Shown: piece by piece, positions 1 to 9,158 of the stretch
Layout: each line of letters begins with the position of its first letter
Numbering within the stretch: the stretch's first letter is position 1
Assembly (NCBI RefSeq): GCF_030116705.1
Contig: NZ_JAOTIK010000001.1
Span: 7,716,501 to 7,780,500 of the forward strand
From: Streptomyces sp. ML-6
Lineage (GTDB): Bacteria; Actinomycetota; Actinomycetes; Streptomycetales; Streptomycetaceae
DNA length: 64,000 bases
Reading direction: 5' to 3'
Translations under genes and position numbers: made by a program
The notes under the pieces: generated by a model
What the model was told of the DNA's origin: nothing
Databases searched by the model: none
Seen by the model: only the letters and a program-made list of their open reading frames with translations

Positions 1-661
1 GCAGCGCGGGGTCGCGCACGTGCTGGCGACCAAGGTCAACGACACCGTCATCACCACCCGGGGCGCCGACATCCGGGTCGACGCCCTGATGGCCGGCCTG
101 CCGAGGCAGGCGTGGAAGCGCCTGTCGGCAGGGGCCGGCGCCCACGGGCAGCGGTTCCATGACTGGGCCCGGGTGCCGGTCCGGATCTGGTGGGAGAACG
201 GCTTCGGGCACTGGGTGCTGGCCCGCCGCAGTCCCACCGATCCCACCGAGATCGCCTACTACGTCTGCTACGGCCCGGTCGGCACCCGGCTGAGGGACCT
301 GGCCCGGGTGGCGGGAGCCCGCTGGCAGGTCGAGGAATGTTTCCAGGCCGCGAAGAACGAGTGCGGCCTGGACCACTACCAGGTCCGCCGCTACGACGCC
401 TGGTACCGGCACATCACCCTGTCCATGGCCGCACTCGCCGCACTGACGGCCATCCGCGCCCAGGAACTGTCAAAGGGGGCAACCATCTCGGACAAACCCA
501 CCTGATCCCGTTGTCCGTCGCAGAGATACGCCGCCTGATCGGACTCATCCTGCGGCCACAACACCTCACGCCGACGCACCATCTGCACCGGTCATGGTGG
601 AGACGACTCAGTCAGACCCGCGCTCGCCACAGCCACTACAAACGCCGAGGCCAGACCCCAT
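1..661 (+). pseudogene. IS701-type transposase, C-terminal part, frameshifted
   Basis: The reading frame is already open at the left edge, so only the C-terminal part is present. It carries the WQVEECFQAAKNECGLDHY block typical of IS701-type DDE transposases, with the catalytic Glu inside. The frame stops at a TGA (503-505). The conserved family tail (HLIPLSVAEIRRL, then a basic WRRLSQTRARHSHYKRR end) continues in a different frame from about 475 to 661, so the copy carries a frameshift near 470-500. Family assignment is from remembered sequence pattern. No terminal repeat could be fixed because the left end is outside the window. Confidence 0.75.
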
Positions 662-1552
662 AACTGTGATTGCAGTATTAACGGTGTCGTCGATGATCTT
701 GCCGCCTCGGAACGGGACCTGCTCGCCTTCCTCCTGCGCGCCCAGCTCGATGGCCTCGGCCGGCCGACGGAACGGCAGCGCGCCCGCATTCTCGCCCGCG
801 GCGACCTCGGCACCGACCTCCTCACCACCGGCGACACCGAGGCGTTTCTTGCTTGGGCAGAACGCATCCGCCCCCTGCTCGGGCCGGACGATACGGCCGT
901 ACCGGAAACGCTGCGCGAGCTGTAGCGGAAGGCCCTCGACGACACACGTATCGGGCCCGGCTCGCTCCTGCGCCGCATGGCCGCCGACACCGGACCCGAC
1001 GCCGCGAGCGTCGTTCGGCGAAACGCGGCGGACGCTGTACGGCGAGCGTTGAGCCGCGGACCGCAGGCCGCATCGGTCCGCGACGTCGTGCAGGACTGGT
1101 GGCGAGAGCTGGCCCCAGCCACCGGCATCACGGTTCGCGACGACATGCGTCAGGACGCCTTCCGCCCGCTCCCCGTCCACCTCGGCGCGCTGGACGAGAC
1201 CCTGAGGTGGTGCGGCGAAGCCGCCGAGGCGGCCGACACCCGGATCGACGTCGAGCTGACGGTCCAGGACGGCACGCTGCACGTCTGGCTCGGCCTCGAC
1301 AAGGTCGACGTCCGGACGTCCTGCGACGATTTCGCCCGCCTGCTGTCCCGCACCCTTCCCTACACCGACTGCCTGGTCGGTGACGACCATGTACTGCTGC
1401 GCCTGCACGGCGATCTCGAGACGGCTCCCCTCTTTCCCTTGGCCACGGCGGGCATGGACGCATACGTCTCTGGGCCGCTGGACCGGCGGCGGCCCTCTGG
1501 GGAAGTCACCGACGGGCCCAGGGGAGCACAGGACGAGCAACCGTACTCGTGA
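662..1552 (+). pseudogene. Decayed gene of unknown function, 5'-truncated with in-frame TAG
   Basis: One reading frame runs from the end of the IS701 fragment to 1552, interrupted only by a TAG at 923-925. The part before the TAG (about 80 codons) has protein-like composition (LAASERDLLAFLLRAQLDG) but no start codon. The part after it (about 209 codons) continues in the same frame and contains the possible internal start at 977. The likeliest reading is a host gene cut by the IS701 insertion that later gained a nonsense codon. Two separate ORFs are the alternative. I recognise no domain; the C-terminal half looks globular with alternating hydrophobic segments. Confidence 0.45.
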
Positions 1553-2052
1553 GCCCGCTCTGCGAGCCGGGCCGCAAACGGTTCGCCAGGGATGCCGTGC
1601 TCATCGTGGACGGCACGATGGTCCCCCCGCGACCACGCCATCGCCCAGCGGTCGAAGAACTATCGGTACTCCACCAACCACCAGGTCGTCATGGACACCG
1701 ACACCCGCCTGGTCGTCGTGGTCGGCCGCTCGCCGGGAACCGCAACGACTGCAAGGTGTGGGAGGAATCCGGCGCCAAGGCCGCCGTCGGCAAAACCCTC
1801 ACGATCGCCGACGGCGGCTACCCGGGCACCGGCCTGGTCATCCCGCACCGCCGCAAGCGCGGCCAGGGCGAACTCCCGGACTGGGAGGAGGACCATAGCA
1901 AGTCCCACAAGCAGGTCCGCGCCCGCGTCGAGCACGTCTTCGCCCGCATGAAGACTTGGAAGATCCTCCGCGACTGCCGCTTGAAGGGCGCTGGCGTCCA
2001 CCCCGCCATGCTCGGCATCGCGTGGATGCACAACCTCGCCCTCGCCGGATAG
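1549..2052 (+). pseudogene. IS5-type (DDE_Tnp_4-like) transposase remnant
   Basis: The first catalytic segment (LIVDGTMVP) lies in one frame. The next stretch (DHAIAQRSKNYRYSTNHQVV, then DTDTRLVVVVGR) lies in a second frame. The rest (GNRNDCKVWEESGAK, ADGGYPGTGL, RARVEHVFARMKTWKILRD) is back in the first frame. Two compensating indels, near 1625-1640 and 1725-1740, explain this. The N-terminal half of a normal 250-280-residue IS5-type transposase is absent. The final block contains the catalytic Glu of the R-x-x-V-E-H type. No inverted repeats are evident, so this is an old remnant. Confidence 0.75.
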
Positions 2053-2237
2053 ATCAGCGGGTCACACTGCGGCCAACCATGCCCGAGACGCCTTGTAGAT
2101 GAAGCTTCCCCGTGATCTTGGACACTCGATGGTTATGCCGCGAGGGTGTGTCGGTGCCGTTGCCGGGTTTCGGTCGGGGTGAGGTAGCCGAAGACCTTGT
2201 GTCTGCGCAGGCGGCGGCGGTTGTGGAACGTCTCGAT

Positions 2238-4046
2238 GACCCCGTTGCCCAATTGCCTATGCGGCGAGGTCGAGGGCGGCGAGGTGTGATGTCCGGGTGG
2301 GGGCGAGTGGTTGCCCGGTTCACCAGGCATCGAGTCGGAGTAGGTTGACGGCGGTGGCTGTGAGGACGTGTGCGAGGGCGGTCTTCCGTAGTCCTGTGTA
2401 GCGGCTTCTGCGGGCGCCGGCGGCCACGACCGCCTGGTGGATCGTGCCTTCCACGCCGGAGCGGATCGCGTAGGCCGCCTTCCATTCCTCGGTGGTCTGC
2501 TCAGCGCGGACACGTTCGAGGACGGCATCTTGATCTTGTGGACGGACGGTGAGCTGCCGACCGTAGCGTGTCGAGTTGGTGCACTGCCCCCGGGAGGGGC
2601 AAGGCGCACAGGTCTCGGTGGCGAAGCGGATGCGGATCGCGGGTCGCTGGTTGTTGTCGAGCCCCTCGGTCCAGTAACGGCTGTGGGCACCATCGGGGCA
2701 GATCGCCCGATGAGCGTCCCAGTCGATAGTGAAGGACGCCTTGTCGTAGCCGGTTGCCTGCACGGTGCGGCGGGTCATGGGCCGGACCGGGCCGATAACG
2801 CGGACGCCTCGCCGGCTGGGCGCCGTCAGCAGGAGCTCTGCGGAGATGTAGCCAGCGTCCATCAGGTGTTCGGCCGGCAGCAGGCCCTTGGCGTCGAGCC
2901 GGTCATGGATCTCGTCGACGACCACGGGGTCGCCGACGGTGGCGTCTGTGGTCACCACGTGGGTGATCAGGTGTGGTCGGCCGGTCTCCCGGGCGTCGCA
3001 GGTCTCGTTGAAGTGAACTTTGTAGCCGTCCCAGGCCGAGCCGCGCTTCACCGCGTTGCGGGAGTCAGAGTCGTAGGGCGAGGTGATCCGGGTTCTGCTG
3101 GGCGGGAGATCGTTCTTCCCCCGCCAGGAGACATCCTGCGCACCGTCCGTGATTGTCCGCTGGAACTGCTGGAGCCACACTGTCCGCAGGATGCCGACGG
3201 CCGGTACCTGTCGCAGCCAGGCGGGAGCACTGGCCTCGAAGGCCGCTTCGAGGAACTGGTAGCCGTCGGCCGCGATGCGCCAGGTGAGCTGTGTCCGCTC
3301 GCTTTCATCACTCGGCAGTCGGTAGGAGTCCATCCGGCTCCCGTACTGTTCCTGCCAGGCCCGGGGCATCCAGGAGGTGAGCCACTCGGGCGCCACGACG
3401 GCAACCGCTTCCAAGGCGGCCCGCAGCGTCTCGCCGACGAACTCCAAACGGTTGAGATCCCTCACCGCGGCGAGCACGTGAGTGGAGTCGGTGCGCTGCC
3501 GGCCCCGCCCGGACACCAGCCCCAGTTCGTTGAGCCGTTCCAACCGCAAGTCCAGGATCTTCTCCTCCAGCCCGTGAGCCAGGAGACGGTCACGGAAGCC
3601 GGTCAGCACGGTGAAGTCGAAGCCGGGATCGGCCAGGCCGAGGCCGAGCAAGTACTTCCAGTCGATTCTCGCGCGTACCGCGTGGGCGGCCTGGCGATCC
3701 GTCAGGTTCTCCGCGAATTGCAGCACACTGACCAAGGCCAGTTGCCCCGGCGCAACACCAGGACGGCCACGGACGCCGAATGCGGACCGGAAGATCTCGT
3801 CGTCGAACAGCGGACCAAGCTCGTCCCGCACCCGCATCGCCAGACAGCCCTTCGGAAACGCAGCCCGAGCCACCATCCGCGTCTCCTCAGGTACCTCCCG
3901 ACCCGAGTCCGCCCGCATCGACACCCAGCCTCCACCCCAAGATCGAACCGCAGGCCTGCCACCCAAGCCCCCGATCTCAGACTCCACCCCAAAACCACCC
4001 ACCAAGTCCGAGATCACAGGCATTCACCCAATTGGGCAACGGGGTC
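2238..4046 (-). mobile_element. IS1182-family insertion sequence inside IS3 orfB
   Basis: The element is 1809 bp with perfect 18-bp terminal inverted repeats, GACCCCGTTGCCCAATTG at 2238-2255 and its complement at 4029-4046. It is flanked by a 7-bp direct repeat TCTCGAT (2231-2237 and 4047-4053), read as the target-site duplication. Removing the element plus one duplication restores the orfB frame, which confirms the boundaries. It holds one intact transposase gene. The perfect ends and intact gene suggest a recent and possibly still active insertion. Confidence 0.92.
2320..3918 (-). CDS. IS1182-family transposase
   Basis: This 532-residue protein matches the IS1182 transposase layout: an N-terminal segment beginning near VPEETRMVARAAFPKG, then GVRGRPGVAPGQLALVSVLQF, a DDE catalytic region (Asp in RTDSTHVLAAVRD, later DAGYIS), a Cys-rich insert (CAPCPSRGQC) and a C-terminal Glu in SGVEGTIHQAV. 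The frame is open up to 4023, but homologous proteins begin close to the Met at 3918, so that start was chosen. The frame is uninterrupted, and it lies between perfect terminal repeats. It probably encodes a functional enzyme for this element only. Confidence 0.9.
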   Translation of the reverse strand: MRADSGREVPEETRMVARAAFPKGCLAMRVRDELGPLFDDEIFRSAFGVRGRPGVAPGQLALVSVLQFAENLTDRQAAHAVRARIDWKYLLGLGLADPGFDFTVLTGFRDRLLAHGLEEKILDLRLERLNELGLVSGRGRQRTDSTHVLAAVRDLNRLEFVGETLRAALEAVAVVAPEWLTSWMPRAWQEQYGSRMDSYRLPSDESERTQLTWRIAADGYQFLEAAFEASAPAWLRQVPAVGILRTVWLQQFQRTITDGAQDVSWRGKNDLPPSRTRITSPYDSDSRNAVKRGSAWDGYKVHFNETCDARETGRPHLITHVVTTDATVGDPVVVDEIHDRLDAKGLLPAEHLMDAGYISAELLLTAPSRRGVRVIGPVRPMTRRTVQATGYDKASFTIDWDAHRAICPDGAHSRYWTEGLDNNQRPAIRIRFATETCAPCPSRGQCTNSTRYGRQLTVRPQDQDAVLERVRAEQTTEEWKAAYAIRSGVEGTIHQAVVAAGARRSRYTGLRKTALAHVLTATAVNLLRLDAW

Positions 4047-4832
4047 TCTCGATGAAGTCGAAGATGTCGGCACGGGCGGTGGCCCGGTCGGGCCAGATGC
4101 GGGTGCCGATCTCTTCTTTGAGCAGGACCCAGAAGCTCTCCGCGGCGGCGCTGTCGAAGCAAGATCCGGTACGTCCGCAGCTCTGGCGAAGGCTCAACTC
4201 GGTTATTCGGTCACGGAATCGGGTCGAGGTGTACTCGCTGCCGCGGTCGCTGTGGATCACGCAGCCGGGTTGCAGCCCACCGCGGCCGTGGGCCATGTCG
4301 AGTGCATCGACGACGAGCTCGGCGCGGTGGTGGTCGGCCATCGAGTAGCCGACGACCTCGCGGGTGGCCAGGTCCAGCCAGCAGGCGAGGTAGAGCCGGC
4401 CCTCGCCAGTCGGCAGCGCGGTGATGTCGCCGACCAGCTTCGTGCCGGGCACCTCGGCGTGGAAGTCGCGGCCGATCAGGTCCGGGGCCGGCCTGGCCTT
4501 CCTGTCCGGCCTGGTCAGCGAACGGCGCTTGCGGCGGGCGACCCGTTTGCGGTTCACCTGCCGTCCCGGCCGCCGCAGTTCGGCATGGACGCGCGGGACG
4601 CCATAGGTCTGGCGCGAGCCGACGTGGATCACGGTGATCTCGTGAACCAGGGTCTGGTCGGCGGCCCGGCGTGCGGCCCGGTTCTTCGCCGTGGCGAGCC
4701 AGGCATAGAACGAGGAACGGGCCACCTTGAGCAGGCGGCAGAGGAAAGCGACACCGTGGGTGGTCTTCTCCGCCTCGATGAACACGTACGTCTCGTTCAC
4801 CGATCGCTCTCCTTCGCGAAGAAGACCGCGGC

Positions 4833-6054
4833 GGAGTCAACCGGTTGATGCAACAGCTGCCGCGAGCCTATCAGCGGGAGTTTCGAACCCGAGGGTCTGC
4901 CGGGGGCGGGTGTTCAGCTTGAGCGCGACGGTATCCAGGTCGGCCTGGGTATATCCGGACAGGTCGGTGCCCTTGGGAAAGTACTGGCGGAGCAGGCCGT
5001 TAGTGTTCTCATTCGATCCCCGCTGCCAGGGGCTTTTCGGATCGGCGAAGTAGACCTTGACGTCGGTGGCCATCGTGAACCGCTTGTGGTCGGCCAGCTC
5101 AGTACCCCGGTCCCAGGTCAGTGAAGTCATCAACCCGTCGGACAGGTAACGGACTTGATGGCTCAGCGCGGAGATCACACTGGCGGTGTCCTTGCCTGCG
5201 ACCCGGACGAGCATGACGTAGCGGGAGTGCCGTTCGACCAATGTGGCAATGTGGCTGTTCTTCGCACCGGTGATCAGGTCGCCTTCCCAGTGGCCGGGAA
5301 CAGCCCGGTCCTCGGCCTCGGCCGGACGCTCGCGGATGGAGACCGCGTCACGGATGCAGCCGCGCTGCTGACCTGCGGTGGAGGCGTTCTTTGAGCGGCG
5401 CATCGTGCGTCGGCGGCGCAGATGGGAGACAAGCTCCTTCTCCAGTACGCCTCGGGCCTGGATGAACAGGCTCTTGTAGATCGTCTCGTGAGACACGTAC
5501 ATACCGTCCTCGGGCGCGAAGGCGCGGGCGAGCCGGCCTGTGATCTGACGCGGCGACCAGTCCTCCTTCAGCTTGCCCGCGACCGTGTCCCGCAAGGCTG
5601 GACTCTGTTGCAGCAGACAGGACTTCGGGCGCCGGGCATTGCCCCAGGCGCCCTCGTCCGCGCGAGCGGCCCGGTACTTCTCACGCCCGCCGTGACGCCC
5701 CACCTCACGGCTGACCGTGGACGGCGCCCGCCCCGGCCGGCCCGCGATCGCCCGGAAGGAGTCAGCAGCGGCCAAGCCCCGGGAGATCTCCTCCCGCTCC
5801 GCCAGCGAAAGCACCCCGGCCGATCAGGTCCTGGCCGCCGGGACAAAACCGCCGTTCGCCGCGACCACCCCGTGGATTGACCCGGGCACCTTGCCCAGCG
5901 CACGCCCGATCTCGCTCAGCGACTGCCCGTCCCGCCATCGCCGCCACACTTCACGCTTCTGCTCGTCCGACAACCCCGGACGCCCGATCCTCGCCACCCA
6001 GCAACACCTCCAGTAACCGTTCTACCTGGGATGTTGCACCGACCCATTGACCTC
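4833..6054 (-). mobile_element. IS30-family insertion sequence inside IS3 orfA
   Basis: The 1222-bp element has imperfect 22-bp terminal repeats (4833-4854, and inverted at 6033-6054, about 16 of 22 matched). It is flanked by an 8-bp direct repeat ACCGCGGC at 4825-4832 and 6055-6062. Joining the flanks through one repeat copy restores the IS3 orfA frame, so the boundaries are well supported. IS30 elements usually make shorter duplications, so part of the match may be shared target and end sequence. It contains a single transposase gene carrying a nonsense codon. Confidence 0.88.
4837..5997 (-). pseudogene. IS30-family transposase with in-frame TGA
   Basis: The full frame would start at GTG 5997, eight bases after a GGAGGT ribosome site, and encode about 386 residues, normal for IS30. 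The N-terminal HTH part (VARIGRPGLSDEQKREVW, then LSEIGRALGKVPGSIHGVV) is followed by FVPAART and a TGA at 5824-5826. Reading then continues in the same frame as SAGVLSLAEREEISRG through the catalytic core (GHWEGDLI, TWDRGTELADH, PWQRGSNENTNG). The TGA sits where relatives have Arg, one C-to-T change away. The downstream part could start at GTG 5814 as a 325-residue protein lacking the first HTH. Confidence 0.85.
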
Positions 6055-6390
6055 ACCGCGGCTTTTCGCAGGACCTCTATCGTCCTGGCCTGTTCGGCGT
6101 TCTGCCGTCGCAGCCGCTTGAGCTCCTCGCGCTCGGCGGTCGTGAGCTCTCCCGGGGCGCCCTCGCCACGGTCGGCCCTGGCCTGCCGGTACCAGCCGCG
6201 CAGGGACTTCGAGCTGATGCCGAGCTCCCGGGCGACGGCGGTGACCGTCTTGCCCGTGGAGCCGACAAGCGCGATGGCATCCCTCTTGAACTCCGCGGTG
6301 TACCGCTTCGTGTACTTGCTTCCCACCTGGTGCTACTTCCTCTGGAACCTCAGGTCCCAGTCTCCAGGTGTCCACGATCAAGGGGGAGGT

Positions 6391-6834
6391 TCACCGCACC
6401 GCCTCCACCCATGCTCCCGGCGCGGCTCCGTTCATGAACTGGAGTACCGGGGCGTGTCGGCCCAGACCGACGAAGGTGTCGCTGGCCTGACCCCGGGCGG
6501 GGGAGGGGACCACGGCCTTGGGCAGCCAGCGGCTGTTGAAGAACGCGGTGAGGCCAGCCACGGCGCGTGCGGTCACCTCGTGACCTACGGGGGAGAGATA
6601 GTCAGCGCCCTCCGGACAACCGAACCACGCCTCCCAGTCGATCGCCCTGAGGCCCTGATCGATCGCCCGCCATATCTTTTTGTCACGAGGGTGCATGCCC
6701 GTGATCATGACGCATCCGCAGGCCAGGATGCGGGGGTTTTCCCGAACGTCCGGCGCTTCCTCCCAGCCCGCCCTGGACGAGTCCCCCGTCCGGTCCACAC
6801 CACAGCAATAGCGGACAGCCACCGCGGATCGCAC
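6391..6834 (-). CDS. Hypothetical protein, possible remnant
   Basis: This frame of up to 147 residues ends 10 bp from the right end of the IS3 element. Protein-like segments are seen from MHPRDKKIWRAIDQGLRAI to AFFNSRWLPKAVVPS. The likely real start is one of the Met codons near 6711-6699 rather than the first codon at 6834, because the N-terminal 40 residues look like non-coding translation. I recognise no family. Its position between two IS elements suggests a leftover host or element gene, possibly cut at its C-terminus. Confidence 0.35.
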   Translation of the reverse strand: MRSAVAVRYCCGVDRTGDSSRAGWEEAPDVRENPRILACGCVMITGMHPRDKKIWRAIDQGLRAIDWEAWFGCPEGADYLSPVGHEVTARAVAGLTAFFNSRWLPKAVVPSPARGQASDTFVGLGRHAPVLQFMNGAAPGAWVEAVR

Positions 6835-7136
6835 GACGGTGCCCTCGCGTGCCTATTTGCAGGGAAGTTCTTATCGCGCCTAAAGTTGTCGACTTTCCGG
6901 CGGATTGATAGTGGGCATTCGCTCACGGCAGACGAGAGTTGGCGGCAAAAGACTGGAACCTCGGCTGAGACCATGCCAATGTACAACGTCCCGAAAATGC
7001 AAGGTCGGACGAGGAGCTGCTCGACGGGCAGGAACGGAGAGATGATAATCCCAGCCTTGTGAGATTGGCGGTCTGGAGCAGTTCCTGTTTAGGGGGTTCG
7101 TGTGTCTGATCCCGCCATTCGAAAATGTCTGGTGGC
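6835..7136. other. Intergenic stretch between IS3 and IS5/IS427 elements
   Basis: This stretch is noticeably less G+C-rich than its surroundings (for example near 6850-6990) and has no convincing coding frame on either strand. I see no inverted repeats, tRNA or promoter that I can defend. It may be host intergenic DNA or an old element end. Confidence 0.4.
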
Positions 7137-7683
7137 TAAGAGGTTGTCTCACGTGGCGATGGTGTGAGCTGCGGCATGATGTCTCTTCGTGAGTGCTGAT
7201 CTGTCGCAGCGGCTGGTTCCTGACGGGCTGTGGGAACTGGTCGCGCCGTTGCTGCCGTCGTTCAACTCCCGTCCGCAGGGCGGCGGGACCGCTCCGCTGG
7301 ATGAGCGGGCGGCGTTCACAGCGGTGGTGTACGTGCTGACCAGCGGGTGCGCCTGGCGGCATCTGCCGGAGACGTTCGGGGTGTCGCCGGCGACGGCGCA
7401 CCGTCGGTTCACCGCGTGGACCGAGGCGGGCTTGTGGCGCTGGCTGCATCGGGCGGTCCTGGACGAACTCGGCGCCAGGGGCGAGCTCGACTGGACCTCG
7501 GCGATCGTCGACGCCGCGTCGGTGCGGGCGAAAAGGGGGGTTCGCTGACCGGGCCGAACCCGGTCGATCGCGGCAAGAAGGGCAGCAAGCTGCACGTCCT
7601 GTCCGAGGCCCAGGGCATCCCGCTCACCGTCGCCGTGTCCGGCGCGAACACCCACGACAGCCTCGCCCTCAAGCCTCTAATGG

Positions 7684-7922
7684 GGCTCGTCGGGCCGTGG
7701 GGAAGACTACGGTCCGTAGCCGCCAGTAGGTGAGCACTCGTAGCCTCCGAGCCATTGCGAGTTCTGAGGTCGGACCGTGCCCCCGCTGGTCGGCCGGGAG
7801 GCCTGACTGCTGATGGGATGGCGTGCCTGCCGGGCAGTTGGGCGTGAGCACTTGATCCGTTGGAGAGCGAGCCGTGCCTTCCGCAGGCTGCGCATCATGA
7901 TGGGACGAGAGCGAAGGGGCGG
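7684..7922 (+). ncRNA. Possible bridge RNA region of the IS110 element
   Basis: IS110-group elements are known to carry a structured non-coding (bridge) RNA in the long non-coding end next to the recombinase; its loops pair with donor and target DNA. This 240-bp stretch between the insertion junction and the recombinase start is the only place in the element where it could lie. I did not derive a fold or identify guide loops by eye. The call rests on position and family knowledge alone. Confidence 0.3.
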
Positions 7923-9158
7923 GTGCTGGTGCTGTTCACCGGCGATGGCTGGGCCGAAGACCATCACGACATCGAGGTCCGGGACGCGACGGGCCGCAGG
8001 CTTGGTACCGCGCGGCTACCGGAGGGCGTGGAGGGCATCGCGAAGCTGCACGCCCTCGTCGCCCGCCACGGCGGCGAGGACCTGGAGCCCGGGCAGGCGG
8101 CGGTCGGGATCGAGACCGACCGCGGCCCGTGGGTGCAAGCGCTGATCGCGGCCGGTTACCGCATCTGCGCGGTCAACCCCCGTCAGGCGGCACGGTTCAA
8201 AGAACGGTACGGAACCTCAGGGGCCAAGAGCGACAAGGGCGACGCCCACGCGCTCGCGGACATGGTCCGCATCGACGGCGACCAGCTGCGGCCGGTGGCC
8301 GGGGACAGCGGCCAGGCCCAGGCGATCAAGGTCGTCGCCCGTGCGCACCAGACTCTGATCTGGGAACGCACCCGCGCCTTCCAGCGGCTTCGCAACACGC
8401 TGCGCGAGTACTTCCCCGGCGCGCTGAACGCCTACGCGGGTCTGGCACTGACCAGCACCGACGCGCTGGAACTGCTGGTCAGGGCTCCGACGCCCGAGAC
8501 TGCGGCGAAGCTGACGAAACCGCAGATCACCGCGGTCCTGGCCCGGCACCGCCGCCGCAACCGGGACCAGCGGGCCGCCGCGATCCAGGCCGGCCTGCGC
8601 GAGCCCCAGCCCGCCATTGCCGCCCCGGCTGCCGCCGCCCACGCCGCGGCGGCAACCGCGCACGCCAACCTGCTGATCGCGCTGAACGAACAGACAGCCG
8701 CGCTGGAAGAGCAGGTGAGCGCGCATTTTCTCGCGCACCCGGACGCTGAGATCCACCTGTCGATGCCCGGCACCGGCGAGATCACCGGCGCCCGGGTGCC
8801 GGCCGAGTCCGGCGACGACCCCACCCGCTACACCTCCGCCAAGGCCCGCAAGAACTACGCCGGCACCAGCCCGATCACCCGCGCCTCCGGCAGGACCCAC
8901 GCCGTCCACGCCCGCCACGCACGCAACGACCGCCTCGCCGACGCCCTCCCCAAACAGGCATTCTCCGCGATCAACACCTCACCCGGCGCCCGCCGCTACT
9001 ACGACAAACAGCGCGCACGCGACGCCGGCTACAACCCCGCCCCGCGCCAGCTCGGCAACCGCCTCGTCGGCATCCTCCACGGATGCCTCAAGACCCGCAC
9101 CCTCTACGACGAAGCCACCGCATGGTCACACCACGCAACCCTCCCAGCCGCAGCTTGA
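7923..9158 (+). CDS. IS110-family DEDD recombinase/transposase
   Basis: The 411-residue protein starts at GTG 7923 after a GAAGGGG-type ribosome site; an upstream Met in the same frame (7860) was rejected because homologues begin near GDGWAEDHHDIEV. The RuvC-like DEDD domain is visible: Asp in GDGWAEDHHD, Glu in GIETDRGPWV and the SDKGDAHALADMVR segment. The C-terminal Tnp_20-type domain follows (MPGTGEITGARVPAESGDD, KNYAGTSPITRASG) with the expected Ser in its vicinity. The frame is intact, so this recombinase may still be functional. It would act at an RNA-specified target, here inside an IS5-type transposase gene. Confidence 0.9.
   Translation: MLVLFTGDGWAEDHHDIEVRDATGRRLGTARLPEGVEGIAKLHALVARHGGEDLEPGQAAVGIETDRGPWVQALIAAGYRICAVNPRQAARFKERYGTSGAKSDKGDAHALADMVRIDGDQLRPVAGDSGQAQAIKVVARAHQTLIWERTRAFQRLRNTLREYFPGALNAYAGLALTSTDALELLVRAPTPETAAKLTKPQITAVLARHRRRNRDQRAAAIQAGLREPQPAIAAPAAAAHAAAATAHANLLIALNEQTAALEEQVSAHFLAHPDAEIHLSMPGTGEITGARVPAESGDDPTRYTSAKARKNYAGTSPITRASGRTHAVHARHARNDRLADALPKQAFSAINTSPGARRYYDKQRARDAGYNPAPRQLGNRLVGILHGCLKTRTLYDEATAWSHHATLPAAA

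Larger units (their letters stand above)
2133..4800 (-). pseudogene. IS3-family transposase orfB, split by IS1182 insertion
   Basis: The N-terminal and central part reads from GTG 4800 down to 4047; the last 35 or so codons resume at 2237 and end at 2133. Without the 1.8-kb insertion and one copy of its 7-bp duplication, the frame joins cleanly as DIFDFIE-TFHNRRRLRRHK-VFGYLTP, the expected IS3 OrfB tail. The rve-type catalytic residues are visible: Asp in VGDITALPT, Asp in VIHSDRGSEY and Glu in AAAESFWVLLKEE. The start GTGA overlaps the orfA stop, as in IS3 elements that make an OrfAB fusion by frameshifting. This copy is inactivated by the insertion. Confidence 0.9.
4797..6326 (-). pseudogene. 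IS3-family orfA (HTH protein), split by IS30 insertion
   Basis: OrfA begins at GTG 6326 (MGSKYTKRYTAEFKRDAIAL) with a helix-turn-helix (TVTAVARELGISSKSLRGWY) followed by a leucine-zipper-like segment (LKRLRRQNAEQARTIEVLRK). It is broken after the codons for KAAV at about 6055. The missing end (VFFAKESDR-stop) lies at 4829-4797 on the other side of the IS30 element. Excising 4833-6054 with one copy of the 8-bp repeat rejoins RKAAVFFAKESDR in frame. Its TGA overlaps the GTG of orfB. OrfA normally recognises the element ends. Confidence 0.88.
2113..6380 (-). mobile_element. IS3-family element split by two later insertions
   Basis: Imperfect terminal repeats close the element: TGATCTTGGACAC at 2113-2125 and, inverted, GTGTCCACGATCA at 6368-6380 (12 of 13 matched). 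Between them are overlapping orfA and orfB on the minus strand, each split by a different insertion sequence. Subtracting the nested IS1182 and IS30 elements and their target duplications leaves about 1.22 kb, the usual IS3-family length. I see no clear target duplication outside the repeats, so the exact ends could be off by a few bases. Confidence 0.85.

Noticed and set aside
2437..4848. 803-codon plus-strand open frame
   Set aside because: It is antisense to the IS1182 transposase and IS3 orfB, both clear; its translation has no domain pattern and is a high-GC shadow frame.
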